A stretch of DNA of 64,000 nt from Leptasterias polaris. Lineage: Eukaryota; Echinodermata; Asteroidea; Forcipulatida; Asteriidae. Shown here piece after piece: positions 57,501 through 59,222 of the stretch (the stretch's first letter is position 1; each line of letters begins with the position of its first letter). Under the pieces are notes generated by a model. That model ran no database searches, was not told where the DNA came from, and saw nothing but the letters and a program-made list of their open reading frames with translations. Location: the NCBI GenBank assembly GCA_037783415.1, contig JAZGTN010000098.1:1178001-1242000 (forward strand), in the 5' to 3' direction. Made by a program: the position numbers and the translations under genes.

Positions 57501-58625
57501 ATACAATGGTGTGGCTTATACGATGGTGTGGCTTATATGATGGTGCACATTATACGATGGTGCGGCTTATACAATGGTGTGGCTTATACGATGGTGCGGC
57601 TTATACGATGGTGTGGCTTACGTAGGATGGTGTGGCTTATATAATGGTGCACATTATACGATGGTGCAGCTTATACAATGGTGCGGCTCATAAAATTATG
57701 GTGGTGCGGCTTAAACAATGGTGCAGCTTATACAATGGTACGGCTTAAATGATGGTGCGGCTTATACGATGGTGCGGCTCATACGATGGTTCGGCTTATA
57801 CGATGGTTCGGCTTATATGATGGTGCAGCTTATGTGGTGATGTGGCTTATGTGGTGATGGGGCTTTTATGTTGAAAACTTGATTTGCTGATTTGATGTAC
57901 TGCGGCTTATACACATAGTGCCTTATATGCCAAAGATTACTGTAGCTGTTTGTCGTGGCCATGATACCTTAGGGCCCACCTATTCCAGCTTGGATGTAAA
58001 GTTGTAGGTCCAGCTCTTTGGGTAATGTACTGTTTGCAGTTAAGTTAATCTGCAGTGCATTCATGTAGAATTAGCATCAGTGCATAAATGAATCATTATT
58101 ATAGAGGAGTTTTCTTCATTCATGCTGGTATTTTGAGGAGGGTTTCTGAGTCTGTGAAAACACTAGTACTCTAACTCCAACCTTGGCTTGCTATATGTGA
58201 TGCAGTAAATGGGAAATCATTTGGTGATTCGGTCAAGGGGGCATTCAAACCACTTAATATCTAACAAGCAAAGTATGACGAGGTGTTTTTTTTTAATTTT
58301 TTTTATTACCAGTGGTTTAATTGTTTAGCAGATCAGAATGAAGCTCAACCACTGAGCCCTCTATCCAGTCAGTATTTTACTAGAATTGAGTTATTGGTGC
58401 TGTAGGTATCCTTGTTTAACCATTTACTTCTACTCTTAACACTGCATGCCTACTGCTACCCCATCTATCCTACCATTATTCATTCATCCATTCATCAATT
58501 CATCCGCCTACACCCCCCCCCCCTCCTTCCTTACAACAATCTTGCCTGCTCATCATCATCTCCATCAGGCCAAGGAGATCAACTTGCAGAACATGACAAA
58601 GAAACAAATGGAGGATTCTAATAGG
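3418..58625 (+). CDS. ITPR: Inositol 1,4,5-trisphosphate receptor gene, internal part (30 exons plus 3 candidate microexons)
   Basis: The product is an IP3-gated Ca2+ channel subunit of the ER membrane that works as a tetramer. Joined exons give 1505 codons colinear with vertebrate ITPR1 from about residue 209 to about 1730. Seen in order: MIR (beta-trefoil) region, first RIH/alpha-armadillo of the IP3-binding core, then the long regulatory solenoid. The IP3 contacts known from ITPR1 are all present: R241 and K249 (VVRLF, QEKF) and the RTTGR loop (265-269) in exon 4377-4523; R504, K508 and R511 in exon 20700-20841; YRK (567-569) in exon 22098-22256. It should therefore bind IP3. The PKA site equivalent to S1588 (RRDS) is present. 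The N-terminal suppressor domain and the pore are outside the window. Splice phases agree at every junction. I do not assign an ITPR1/2/3 subtype, as invertebrates usually carry one gene. Confidence 0.97.
4113..4250. repeat. Inverted-repeat element with TGACGTCA in its ends
   Basis: Ends GTATAGACCTTCTACATATG and AAATGCATAAAGTCTATA. Same family as 59223-59399, and a fragment at 43498-43560. A TGACGTCA (CRE-like) octamer lies in the left end at 4131. Confidence 0.75.
4377..4523 (+). CDS. ITPR: ITPR exon 2: MIR region with RTTGR IP3-binding loop
   Basis: 49 codons, phase 0 to 0, ttacag before and gtaagg after. It contains [18 protein letters not shown] and the phosphate-binding loop FLRTTGR. 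R241, K249 and R265-R269 of ITPR1 are all conserved. An upstream in-frame ATG at 4263 is intronic and is not a start. Confidence 0.97.
4640..5110 (+). pseudogene. Decayed LINE 3' end (reverse-transcriptase ORF tail)
   Basis: About 4853-4977 reads [36 protein letters not shown], the typical end of L2/CR1-type ORF2 (WNSLPxxI...FKxxLKTxLF). The first half is not readable. The 3' end runs into an ATT-rich tail near 5105. Confidence 0.75.
6166..6437. repeat. Inverted-repeat element, AGAGCTGCTTA family
   Basis: Ends CCTGGGCCAAATTTCATAGA... and ...AAGCAGCTCTTGGGCCCTG. Relatives at 8631-8834, 18739-19003, 26301-26480 (partial), 39695-39872 and 41332-41521. Non-coding, MITE-like. Confidence 0.8.
8631..8834. 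repeat. Inverted-repeat element, AGAGCTGCTTA family
   Basis: CAATTTCATAGAGCTGCTTA at the left, AGCAGCTCTATGAAATTTGG then CCCAGG at the right; about 200 bp. Confidence 0.85.
10940..11230 (-). mobile_element. tRNA-Leu-derived SINE
   Basis: Antisense. The tRNA-like head is at 11140-11228 (box B complement GGACTCGAACCC) and the TTGTGTCCTTCAGCAAGACA body follows. Confidence 0.85.
12173..12535 (+). mobile_element. tRNA-Leu-derived SINE, full length
   Basis: Starts AGCGTGTCGTGGCCGAGCGG, anticodon loop CCAAGC with CAA at the anticodon position, box B GGTTCGAGTCC, body CTTGTGTCCTTGAGCAAGAC, 3' end ACCTGAGCGCTATATTAAAA and (ATT)n. It is the best-preserved copy. Confidence 0.9.
12545..12660 (-). repeat. 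Second tRNA-like SINE type
   Basis: Antisense. It reads GCTCGGCGGTCTTGTGGTAA with box B GGGTTCGAATCC, a tRNA-like head different from the Leu- and Asn-like families. No long body seen. Confidence 0.6.
12862..13170. mobile_element. MITE with TTAA ends
   Basis: TTAAAGGGAGGGTATACCTT at the left, AGTATAGTTTGCCTTTAA at the right. Same family as 17987-18376, 21591-22004, 42433-42782 and 61488-61868. TTAA at both ends fits piggyBac-type insertion. Confidence 0.8.
14511..14606 (+). CDS. ITPR: ITPR exon 3: MIR region
   Basis: 32 codons ([18 protein letters not shown], then [14 protein letters not shown]), phase 0 to 0, acaag before and gtaaac after. It equals ITPR1 286-317. Its end is exactly where the vertebrate 15-residue S1 alternative segment would begin (residue 318). 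The 1.2 kb intron after it holds a tRNA-like SINE and two large inverted repeats; I see no S1-like exon there. Confidence 0.96.
14760..14900 (+). mobile_element. SINE with internal tRNA-Asn-like domain
   Basis: TGACTGGCACCCC upstream, then GGGCTAGATGGCTCAGTTGG at 14810, a diverged anticodon arm, and TTTCTTTGTTCAACTCAAAG. The conserved flank upstream of the tRNA part is also in the copies at 41640-41870 and 30770-30890. Confidence 0.75.
15189..15353. repeat. Large near-perfect inverted repeat
   Basis: Left arm ...GTTTTAAACTAGTGGTTTAA ACCCGCCGAGGCCTGG...; the right arm from about 15274 is its complement and ends ...CACACTCTGATTCCC. Arms about 75 bp, short spacer near 15263-15272. Confidence 0.9.
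15481..15618. repeat. Second inverted repeat, GC-rich arms
   Basis: TGCACAACGCATAACGCACG ... GGGAGTCAACT pairs with AGTTTGACTCCC ... GTTGTGCA; arms about 60 bp. Confidence 0.88.
15794..15954 (+). CDS. ITPR: ITPR exon 4: MIR region ([13 protein letters not shown])
   Basis: 161 nt, phase 0 start and 2-nt overhang at the end (AG|gtgtgt, completed by the next exon to Arg). It has the family motif [20 protein letters not shown]. The first 20 codons ([13 protein letters not shown]...) form the variable loop after the S1 position. Confidence 0.96.
16465..16564 (+). CDS. ITPR: ITPR exon 5: MIR region ([15 protein letters not shown])
   Basis: 100 nt; 1 nt completes the split Arg codon, then [17 protein letters not shown] through KPVMLK, phase 0 end at gtaact. 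The family motif of the last MIR repeat is clear. The following 2 kb intron holds a tRNA-Leu-like SINE (16620-16930) and a TTAA-type inverted-repeat element (17987-18376). Confidence 0.96.
16620..16930 (+). mobile_element. tRNA-Leu-derived SINE
   Basis: GGCGTGTCGTGGACGAGCAG head, GGTTTGAATCC box B, CTTGTGCCCTTGAGCAAGGC body, ending in (AGTAAT)n near 16920. Confidence 0.8.
17987..18376. mobile_element. MITE with TTAA-type end
   Basis: TTAAAGGCGAAGTATACCTT at the left; right end CAGGTATACCCTCCCTTGAA (TTAA decayed). Inner part shares CAACAGCTGCAGTGCTTCTT with relatives. Confidence 0.75.
18519..18679 (+). CDS. ITPR: ITPR exon 6: end of MIR, start of RIH domain
   Basis: 161 nt. It encodes [18 protein letters not shown], then [17 protein letters not shown] and the start of the armadillo region (ITQNERR). 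Acceptor tttcag, donor gttagt, 2-nt overhang. It links the beta-trefoil half of the IP3-binding core to the alpha-helical half. Confidence 0.96.
18739..19003. repeat. Inverted-repeat element, AGAGCTGCTTA family
   Basis: TGGGCCCAATCTCATAGCGC at the left and TTAAGCAGCTCTGTGAAATT at the right. It begins about 60 bp inside the intron after exon 6. Confidence 0.8.
19198..19374. repeat. Inverted-repeat element, AGCTGCCGAC family
   Basis: GGGAGCTGCCGACTGCAGAA start, ATCATGGCAGCTGTG end, shared inner block ACAAATTTGAAAATCTTCCT. A close relative is at 35729-35909. Confidence 0.75.
20146..20450. repeat. Minisatellite, about 54-75 bp unit
   Basis: Four to five units with 'accaatcctccagagaaata' and 'tttccatctgaaagctcact'. 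The reverse complement of the same unit forms the array at 48985-49165; single fragment at 37738-37762. Confidence 0.85.
20700..20841 (+). CDS. ITPR: ITPR exon 7: RIH domain, R504/K508/R511 equivalents
   Basis: 142 nt. It encodes [13 protein letters not shown] and [18 protein letters not shown]. The basic residues matching R504, K508 and R511 of ITPR1, which contact IP3, are present. The linker [16 protein letters not shown] is the variable stretch. Acceptor aatag, donor gtaata, phase 0 end. Confidence 0.95.
20935..21180 (-). repeat. LINE-like 3' tail with (AATTCT)n
   Basis: ATTAGAATTAGAATTAGAAT then TGTTTATTCAGCCAATGA; read antisense it is GGCTGAATAAACAATTCTAA, typical of non-LTR 3' ends. 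No coding part readable. Confidence 0.5.
21510..22035. mobile_element. Outer foldback element interrupted by a MITE
   Basis: Left TAACTAGTAAACTTGCTGGT with AACCATATTTAAATCTCTTT; right TAAACATGGTTGTACCCGCA with AGTTTACTAGTTA. The arms pair across the inserted MITE at 21591-22004. A relative of the right end is at 45784-45830. Confidence 0.85.
21591..22004. mobile_element. MITE with perfect TTAA ends, nested
   Basis: TTAAAGGCACTGAACACGTT at the left and ACGTGTACAGTGCCTTTAA at the right. It contains an internal 45-bp tandem duplication (21708-21797). Inserted inside the outer foldback at 21510-22035. Confidence 0.88.
22098..22256 (+). CDS. ITPR: ITPR exon 8: RIH domain, YRK IP3-contact motif
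   Basis: 53 codons, phase 0 to 0 (catcag / gttagg). It encodes [15 protein letters not shown] through [20 protein letters not shown] and NQ. The YRK triplet corresponds to Y567-R568-K569 of ITPR1. The following 840-bp intron holds a decayed LINE tail (22436-22680) and part of a TTAA-type element (22794-23010). Confidence 0.97.
22436..22680 (+). pseudogene. Decayed LINE 3' end
   Basis: 22463-22530 reads [19 protein letters not shown], then a frameshift, then [13 protein letters not shown]: the conserved end of L2/CR1-type ORF2. The 3' end is ATTATAAATATCTTTATTAT and (ATT)n. Confidence 0.8.
22794..23010. repeat. Partial MITE of the TTAA family
   Basis: TTAAAGGCAAGACACATTTG start; it shares GTATCCTCACTTAGTGTATC with 21591-22004 and is cut after the central GCTTCATGCCTGAAGCCTTG hairpin. 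Confidence 0.8.
23095..23267 (+). CDS. ITPR: ITPR exon 9: RIH domain ([18 protein letters not shown])
   Basis: 173 nt, nearly invariant in the family: [20 protein letters not shown], then [18 protein letters not shown]. Acceptor tttacag, donor gttagt, 2-nt overhang completed by the next exon to Arg. The next intron carries a hAT-like inverted-repeat element (23441-23853) and a tRNA-Leu-like SINE in antisense (23960-24200). Confidence 0.97.
23441..23853. mobile_element. hAT-like MITE with 6-bp target duplication
   Basis: CAGGCATGCAACTCTT at the left, AAGAGTTGCATGCCTG at the right; ATAAGT directly flanks both ends (23435-23440 and 23854-23859). CAG...CTG ends look hAT-like, though hAT usually makes 8-bp duplications. 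No transposase. Confidence 0.85.
23960..24200 (-). mobile_element. tRNA-Leu-derived SINE, rearranged head
   Basis: Antisense body TCTTGCTCAAGGACACAAGT; the tRNA part carries a local duplication of CCCACACTCTGCTGA. Confidence 0.8.
24320..24439 (+). CDS. ITPR: ITPR exon 10 ([16 protein letters not shown])
   Basis: 120 nt. It encodes [20 protein letters not shown] and LICKSVLN...DILIETK, the C-terminal end of the IP3-binding core. Acceptor cctcag, donor gtaagc; the last Lys codon is split. The 527-bp intron after it holds nothing I recognise. Confidence 0.96.
24967..25164 (+). CDS. ITPR: ITPR exon 11, acidic linker
   Basis: 198 nt. It starts with the G of the split Lys codon, then [17 protein letters not shown], an acidic run ([11 protein letters not shown]), then [20 protein letters not shown] and ILKYY. 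The acidic loop is divergent from vertebrates (GEDEEEVWLFW there), while the flanks are conserved. Acceptor gtccag, donor gtcagg, 2-nt overhang. Confidence 0.95.
25455..25706 (+). CDS. ITPR: ITPR exon 12 ([13 protein letters not shown]...[19 protein letters not shown])
   Basis: 252 nt, nearly invariant ITPR block: [18 protein letters not shown], then [20 protein letters not shown] and [20 protein letters not shown]. Acceptor gttacag, donor gtaagtg with the Asp codon split after GA. The last about 43 nt and the donor are copied three more times in the intron (see the repeat at 25664-26066). Confidence 0.97.
25664..26066 (+). repeat. 101-bp tandem repeat containing the exon end and its 5' splice site
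   Basis: Four units, period 101, 101 and 99 bp. Each carries GCAAGACTGTGGTCTGAGAT, an 'actatagatga' block and the donor GTAAGTGAAT, giving donor-like sites at 25707, 25808, 25909 and 26008. The first copy is the true end of the exon ending at 25706; the other three are intronic. Reading past the first donor meets TAA at once, so later donors would truncate the protein. Confidence 0.93.
26123..26276 (+). CDS. ITPR: ITPR exon 13 (KFVEDYL...[12 protein letters not shown])
   Basis: 154 nt; T completes Asp, then [48 protein letters not shown]. Acceptor acacag, donor gtaggt, phase 0 end. The following 1.4 kb intron holds a partial 'GGGCCCAATTTCATAGAGC' family element (26301-26480) and a small inverted-repeat element (27429-27565). 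Confidence 0.96.
26301..26480. repeat. Partial AGAGCTGCTTA-family element
   Basis: Shares GGCTGGTAACCTAATTCTGC and TGCTTAGCAATTTGTG with the family; ends degraded. Confidence 0.65.
27429..27565. mobile_element. Short MITE, GACTGTGCAAGTCT family
   Basis: ACTGTGCAAGTCTCACGCAT left, AACGCAAGACTTGCACAGTC right. A longer member of the family is at 46880-47535. Confidence 0.85.
27717..27864 (+). CDS. ITPR: ITPR exon 14 ([20 protein letters not shown])
   Basis: 148 nt: [37 protein letters not shown] and a divergent tail GKLDPKADI. Acceptor tctcag, donor gtcagt, 1-nt overhang (G). It ends in the linker where vertebrate ITPR1 has the S3 alternative segment. The next certain exon is 7.6 kb away. Confidence 0.96.
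28314..28340 (+). CDS. ITPR: Candidate ITPR microexon, 27 nt
   Basis: Acceptor ttatttttcag, donor gtacaa. With the phase-1 G carried over it reads GKKSEVAYE and hands on one G, so it is symmetric and in frame with 35500. Vertebrate ITPR1 S3 is a 9-residue (27-nt) alternative segment in this same linker, so size and position agree. The sequence itself is not alignable with confidence. A chance AG...GT pair cannot be excluded. Confidence 0.5.
30408..30422 (+). CDS. ITPR: Candidate ITPR microexon, 15 nt
   Basis: A long pyrimidine-rich stretch (30370-30403) precedes gacag; donor gtatga. With the carried-over G it reads EPPKQ and passes on one G, so it is in phase with both neighbours. The strong polypyrimidine tract is the main support. 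Confidence 0.42.
30770..30890 (-). mobile_element. SINE with tRNA-Asn-like domain
   Basis: Antisense: complement gives GGGCTAGATAGCTAAATTGG and ...CTGGAGGTCGCAGGTTAAAG, with the conserved GTTGGCGATCTCTTTTTGTT flank. Confidence 0.8.
31548..32282. mobile_element. MITE with 30-bp flanking direct repeats
   Basis: TTAAGCCCGTTTCACAAGAG left, CTCGTGTGAAAAGGGCTTTA right. Flanks AAACAGTACTCGGGATTGTG... (31518-31547) and AAACAGTACTCAGGATTGTG... (32281-32310) are near-identical. The interior is GC-richer and contains CGCATGCGCAGCGGGAG and an ATGGCGTC. Confidence 0.85.
33789..33806 (+). CDS. ITPR: Candidate ITPR microexon, 18 nt
   Basis: Acceptor tatatgcag, donor gtaagaa (near consensus). With the carried-over G it reads EVKSVL and passes on one G, in phase with 35500. 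The EVK...LG order resembles the vertebrate DVEKLKSS stretch before RSIHGVG. It is short, so chance is possible. Confidence 0.42.
35500..35702 (+). CDS. ITPR: ITPR exon 15 ([11 protein letters not shown]...[12 protein letters not shown])
   Basis: 203 nt; 2 nt complete Gly, then [19 protein letters not shown], a low-conservation Pro/His/Ser loop ([14 protein letters not shown]), and [16 protein letters not shown]. Acceptor ggtag, donor gtattc, phase 0 end. The next intron holds an inverted-repeat element (35729-35909) and a three-copy 58-bp repeat (35980-36158). Confidence 0.96.
35729..35909. repeat. Inverted-repeat element, AGCTGCCGAC family
   Basis: AGAGCTGCCGACTCTCCCTG start, TGTTGGCAGCTCT end. 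It lies 26 bp after the donor of exon 15 and makes a short spurious reading frame. Confidence 0.8.
35980..36158. repeat. 58-bp tandem repeat, three copies
   Basis: Unit contains CTTGGGCCCCACATAATAGT, then GTGCTTTACAGGGCGCCGTA. It lies inside a diverged member of the GGGCCC foldback group (35945-36198). Confidence 0.9.
36820..36973 (+). CDS. ITPR: ITPR exon 16 ([20 protein letters not shown])
   Basis: 154 nt: [38 protein letters not shown] and [11 protein letters not shown], 1-nt overhang. Acceptor tatcag, donor gtatgt. The donor and last exon bases (GAAGCCATAG) are repeated many times downstream. Reading on from the first donor stays open for 24 codons; the donor at 37031 would add 57 nt in frame. 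Confidence 0.96.
36963..37640 (+). repeat. 57-bp tandem repeat carrying exon end plus donor site
   Basis: About 11 units with exact 57-bp spacing (GTATGTACC at 36974, 37031, 37088, 37145, 37202, 37259, 37316, 37373, 37430, then GTATGTACTT at 37487, GTATGTACC at 37544) and a decayed last copy near 37601. Each unit rebuilds GAAGCTATAG|GTATGTAC. Because 57 is a multiple of 3, long open frames appear on both strands (36915-37598 minus, 37008-37664 plus); these are repeat artefacts. Confidence 0.95.
37980..38176 (+). CDS. ITPR: ITPR exon 17 ([20 protein letters not shown])
   Basis: 197 nt. [20 protein letters not shown], then [40 protein letters not shown] and AFKQ, almost identical to vertebrates. 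Acceptor tacag, donor gtacgg, phase 0 end. The last about 25 nt with the donor are copied in the intron. Confidence 0.97.
38149..38780 (+). repeat. 74/75-bp tandem repeat carrying exon end plus donor site
   Basis: About nine units. Each has 'ggaggtgcttcaagcattc', AAACAG and a GTACGG or GTATGG donor-like site (38177, 38251, 38325, 38400, 38474, 38549, 38623, 38695, 38769). Two alternating variants (AAACAGGTACGG with GTGGGAGGTCC; AAATGGG/AAACGGGTATGG) give a 149-bp dimer period in the middle. Confidence 0.93.
38853..39026 (+). CDS. ITPR: ITPR exon 18 with Lys/Ser-rich tail
   Basis: 58 codons: [20 protein letters not shown], then [18 protein letters not shown] and a basic low-complexity tail ([16 protein letters not shown]) that replaces the divergent vertebrate loop. 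Acceptor cccaag, donor gtaagt, phase 0. Confidence 0.95.
39695..39872. repeat. Inverted-repeat element, AGAGCTGCTTA family
   Basis: GGGCCCAATTATCATAGAGC left, ATTTCTATGAAATTGGGCCC right. Confidence 0.88.
40495..40855. repeat. Minisatellite TTGGTATTTGGTGAAATGA
   Basis: About 18 units of 19-20 bp with variants. The 40540-40788 minus-strand reading frame is a product of the repeat. Confidence 0.9.
41332..41521. repeat. Inverted-repeat element, AGAGCTGCTTA family
   Basis: CTGGGCCCAGTTTCATAGAG left; right end TTCAGCATTTCTCTGAAAC is diverged. Confidence 0.8.
41640..41870 (-). mobile_element. SINE with internal tRNA-Asn-like domain, longest copy
   Basis: Antisense; complement reads GGGCTAGATAGCTCAGTTGG, GTTAAACCGGAGGTCGTTGG, TTCAAATCCCGC with GTT at the anticodon position. 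A further 150 bp upstream of the tRNA part (41723-41870) is also conserved in part in other copies. Confidence 0.85.
41968..42069 (+). CDS. ITPR: ITPR exon 19, variable linker ending NYKNIQL
   Basis: 34 codons, [34 protein letters not shown], phase 0 to 0 (tctcag / gtaagt). The end matches vertebrate NYRVVKE before [10 protein letters not shown]. The rest is low-complexity and unconserved. Confidence 0.9.
42433..42782. mobile_element. MITE with TTAA ends
   Basis: TTAAAGGGTGTGTACAACAT left; AATGTACACACCCTTTAA right. Shares ACAAACCTGTGAAAGTTTAA with the family. Confidence 0.85.
42790..42950 (+). repeat. LINE-like 3' tail
   Basis: ACTTTCTTCAAGACTCACCT and CGCATTATAAATGCTCAGTA then ATTATTATT, as in L2-type 3' ends. 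Coding part too decayed to read. Confidence 0.5.
42958..43100. repeat. AT-rich minisatellite
   Basis: Repeats of AATTAATAGAAAATAAATAA with drift. Confidence 0.85.
43604..43741 (+). CDS. ITPR: ITPR exon 20 ([10 protein letters not shown]...[16 protein letters not shown])
   Basis: 46 codons: [19 protein letters not shown], then [20 protein letters not shown] and PYEK. Acceptor atccag, donor gtatga. This is the start of the second RIH-type solenoid block. The following intron is mostly the 44 kb tandem array. Confidence 0.97.
43980..44945. repeat. Tandem array, ~120-bp unit with 360-bp higher-order period
   Basis: Eight to nine units of GCATTCATCACATGTTATAA...TCATTTAAAACCACATGGAT...GTCAGACAGTAGGAGGGT. 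Bases 44221-44400 recur at 44581-44760 with no difference I can see, so three monomers were copied as a block. Confidence 0.92.
45062..45187 (+). CDS. ITPR: ITPR exon 21 ([19 protein letters not shown])
   Basis: 42 codons: [42 protein letters not shown]. Acceptor ccaaag, donor gtaagt, phase 0. The intron after it carries an inverted-repeat element (45305-45749) and a histone-type stem-loop (45758-45773). Confidence 0.97.
45305..45749. mobile_element. MITE, AGTTCGATCA ends
   Basis: AGTTCGATCAGGGTACAATC left, GGTCGTTGATCGAACT right. Interior has CGCATGCGCGCTG and AAAAAGATGGCGGCCGCC, i.e. a gene-start-like segment, but the frame closes after about 25 codons. Confidence 0.82.
45758..45773 (+). 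promoter_or_regulatory. Histone-type 3' stem-loop (GGCTCTTTTCAGAGCC)
   Basis: Exact 16-nt match to the replication-dependent histone mRNA 3' stem-loop (6-bp stem, TTTC loop), followed 11 nt later by the purine-rich CCAAAAGAGA, the place of the histone downstream element. No histone coding sequence is near, so it sits in a repeat (relative of the 21510-22035 foldback). Function here is unknown. Confidence 0.7.
46260..46460 (+). CDS. ITPR: ITPR exon 22 ([20 protein letters not shown])
   Basis: 67 codons: [64 protein letters not shown]. Acceptor gcacag, donor gtaggt, phase 0. Confidence 0.97.
46880..47535. mobile_element. MITE, GACTGTGCAAGTCT family, 655 bp
   Basis: TAGACTGTGCAAGTCTCGCG left; CGCGAGACTTGCACAGTCTA right. 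Non-coding interior. Confidence 0.9.
47959..48210 (+). CDS. ITPR: ITPR exon 23 ([20 protein letters not shown])
   Basis: 84 codons: [74 protein letters not shown]. Acceptor ccacag, donor gtaggt, phase 0. Strongly conserved. Confidence 0.97.
48380..48575 (+). repeat. LINE-like 3' tail
   Basis: AAAACTTCAAAACCTTTCTT then GTGTCTCGAGCACCTTATTA and CGCTATATAAGACTCCAATA, the layout of an L2-type 3' end. Coding decayed. Confidence 0.5.
48985..49165. repeat. Minisatellite, inverted relative of 20146-20450
   Basis: Three units of CAGTGAGCTTTCAGATGGAA, ATATTTCTCTGGAGAATTGG, TACTGGTATAAACTTAA. Confidence 0.88.
49275..49400 (+). CDS. ITPR: ITPR exon 24 ([20 protein letters not shown])
   Basis: 42 codons: [42 protein letters not shown]. 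Acceptor ccacag, donor gtaagt, phase 0. A foldback element with a 28-bp array starts 52 bp into the next intron. Confidence 0.97.
49453..50132. mobile_element. Foldback element with a 28-bp array inside
   Basis: Arms CAGGTGAGGTTTGTGGTGAC... (49453-49515) and ...GTGTCACCGCAAACCTCACC TG (50070-50132) are complementary over about 60 bp. Between them lie about 20 units of GGCTCTTCTCAGAGTTGTCC AAACCACT. The large plus-strand reading frames here (up to 231 codons) come from the repeat. The array carries histone-stem-loop-like GGTTCTTCTCAGAACC at its end. Confidence 0.9.
50790..50918 (+). CDS. ITPR: ITPR exon 25 ([20 protein letters not shown])
   Basis: 43 codons: [43 protein letters not shown]. 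Acceptor gtgtag, donor gtatta, phase 0. The next intron holds a piggyBac-type MITE (51057-51334). Confidence 0.97.
51057..51334. mobile_element. piggyBac-type MITE
   Basis: TTAACCCTTTAGAGACCAT left; ATGGTCTCTAAAGGGTTAA right. TTAA duplication plus CCCTTT ends are the piggyBac hallmark. Interior has GCGGCCGCAAACGGCCGCAA; no transposase. Confidence 0.92.
52108..52228 (+). CDS. ITPR: ITPR exon 26 ([20 protein letters not shown])
   Basis: 121 nt: [40 protein letters not shown], 1-nt overhang (G). Acceptor ggtag, donor gtaagt. The exon end and donor are copied downstream. Confidence 0.96.
52211..52410 (+). repeat. Degenerate 45-75 bp repeat carrying exon end plus donor site
   Basis: Units rebuild 'aaacactcactgatatc' followed by a donor-like G(T/G)TA(A/G)(G/A)TTATATCAC. 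Donor-like copies begin at 52229, near 52276, near 52350 and near 52397. This array is more decayed than the three others of this type in the gene. The 52120-52434 reading frame across it is a read-through artefact. Confidence 0.85.
52795..52914 (+). repeat. Tandem duplication next to a 3' splice site
   Basis: A block of about 57 bp (starting TATTGCCAATAGACATTCAT, ending GATGTTGTGTT) occurs twice in a row, the second copy running into the acceptor gttacag|CC at 52914/52915. It duplicates the likely branch-point region. Confidence 0.92.
52915..53093 (+). CDS. ITPR: ITPR exon 27 with PKA-type RRDS site
   Basis: 179 nt: [20 protein letters not shown], a divergent middle, then [23 protein letters not shown] matches the PKA site S1588 of ITPR1, known to be phosphorylated in vertebrates. 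Acceptor gttacag, donor gtaaga, phase 0 end. A (gaca)n microsatellite follows at 53110. Confidence 0.96.
53297..53405. repeat. Short interrupted inverted repeat
   Basis: GAACCAGCTGGAG (53331) and CTCCAGCTGGTTC (53389) face each other with a 46-bp spacer. Confidence 0.6.
54021..54169 (+). CDS. ITPR: ITPR exon 28 ([20 protein letters not shown])
   Basis: 149 nt: [47 protein letters not shown], Lys codon split. Acceptor ttaaag (poor pyrimidine tract), donor gtaaga. Confidence 0.97.
54480..54560 (+). repeat. (GAATT)n-tailed LINE-like 3' end
   Basis: CCTTATCTAGGATAAATTTA then (TTGAA)n at 54530-54558; no readable coding part. Confidence 0.45.
54641..54776. repeat. Near-perfect 136-bp inverted repeat
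   Basis: TAAATGCAAAAATCAGTTAG then TGGCCTGAC...TTCTCGAAGGCTAA pairs with TTAGCCTTCGAGAA...GTCAGGCCACTAAC and GTGCATTTA. Spacer of a few bases near 54705-54711. Confidence 0.92.
55247..55358 (+). CDS. ITPR: ITPR exon 29 ([20 protein letters not shown])
   Basis: 112 nt: [37 protein letters not shown], phase 0 end at gtaact. Vertebrate ITPR1 has GYGEK here, which joins GYGEKG in the S2-minus form to make a nucleotide-binding motif. Here it is DYSEK, so that motif is absent. Confidence 0.96.
56198..56362. repeat. Inverted-repeat element
   Basis: GATCGATCCATTAAGCCCCG, GAGTTGACCAATCACAGC and GATCACCATT are complementary to the right half AATGGTGATC, GTGATTGGTCAATGAG and GGCTTAATGGATCGGGTC. Confidence 0.8.
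57325..57860. repeat. 17-18 bp minisatellite GGTGTGGCTTATACGAT
   Basis: About 30 units with variants (GTGCACATTATACGAT, GTGCGGCTTATACAAT). Open frames over it are repeat products. Confidence 0.93.
58569..58625 (+). CDS. ITPR: ITPR exon 30, 57 nt, S2-position candidate cassette
   Basis: 19 codons, [19 protein letters not shown], phase 0 to 0, after a pyrimidine-rich tract and ccatcag, donor gtaaga. The end KKQMEDSNR resembles vertebrate LRQLEDHKR, the end of the S2 alternative segment just before GEALR. Skipping it keeps the frame, and ITPR2 and ITPR3 lack S2. The next exon is not found in the window. Confidence 0.75.
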
Positions 58626-58794
58626 GTAAGATAGCCTTCCCAGCATGCAGTGGTGGTTCCCAGCATGCTCAGGGAAGTTTTCATGCAGATACTACCAGAC
58701 ACTTCTCTCGCTCTAGATTTTGCACTGTGTGGTTGAAATATTTGGTGCCAAGTTGTCCGGTATGATATATAGCATTTGTAAAATCATATATGAT

Positions 58795-58935
58795 GGTTTC
58801 TTATATAGCGCTCAAATCTGTCACTCAGTGACGCTCATGGCGCTCCAACAATACTACCCAAGGTTACTGGGGCTTTCATTTTGTTCCTTAAACCATCTCC
58901 ATTGGGAGTACAAAAATATGTAGCGCATAAAGCTA
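58795..58935 (-). repeat. 3' part of a tRNA-Leu-type SINE
   Basis: Antisense: CTTATATAGCGCTCAAATCT, CACTCAGTGACGCTCATGGC match the body of the 12173-12535 copy; no tRNA head. Confidence 0.8.
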
Positions 58936-59222
58936 AATCAACCTCATTGCAAACAGTAAGAAATTAAAAGTTGTATTGATGAGCAGATGATGGTATGAGT
59001 GTGCTCTTGAACTCTGAAAATAAAAATTCAGATGTCTTTGCCTTTCAGATATCTTTGTTAAAAAAGAAATTATTTTTATATGATTTTTTTTTCTTCACAA
59101 TTTGCTTCTTAATTCTAGGCTCAAGTATTTGTTGGCAGTTGGAAACCTATTTTAGAGTATTAAAGCCTACCCGTGAATCTATTACCAATGCTGTATCATA
59201 CCCGCAACGTCTTGGAATCCTG

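Larger units (their letters stand above)
55359..58568. other. 3.2 kb intron between exons 29 and 30
   Basis: Holds the 57330-57860 minisatellite. Near 56190-56390 is a pair of inverted blocks (GATCGATCCATTAAGCC... and ...GGCTTAATGGATCGGGTCGA). 55500-56150 and 56800-57300 show nothing I recognise. Confidence 0.65.

Noticed and set aside
59137..59160. Possible exon after aattctag (GCTCAAGTATTTG...)
   Set aside because: No donor site in phase and no similarity to the expected GEALR... exon.
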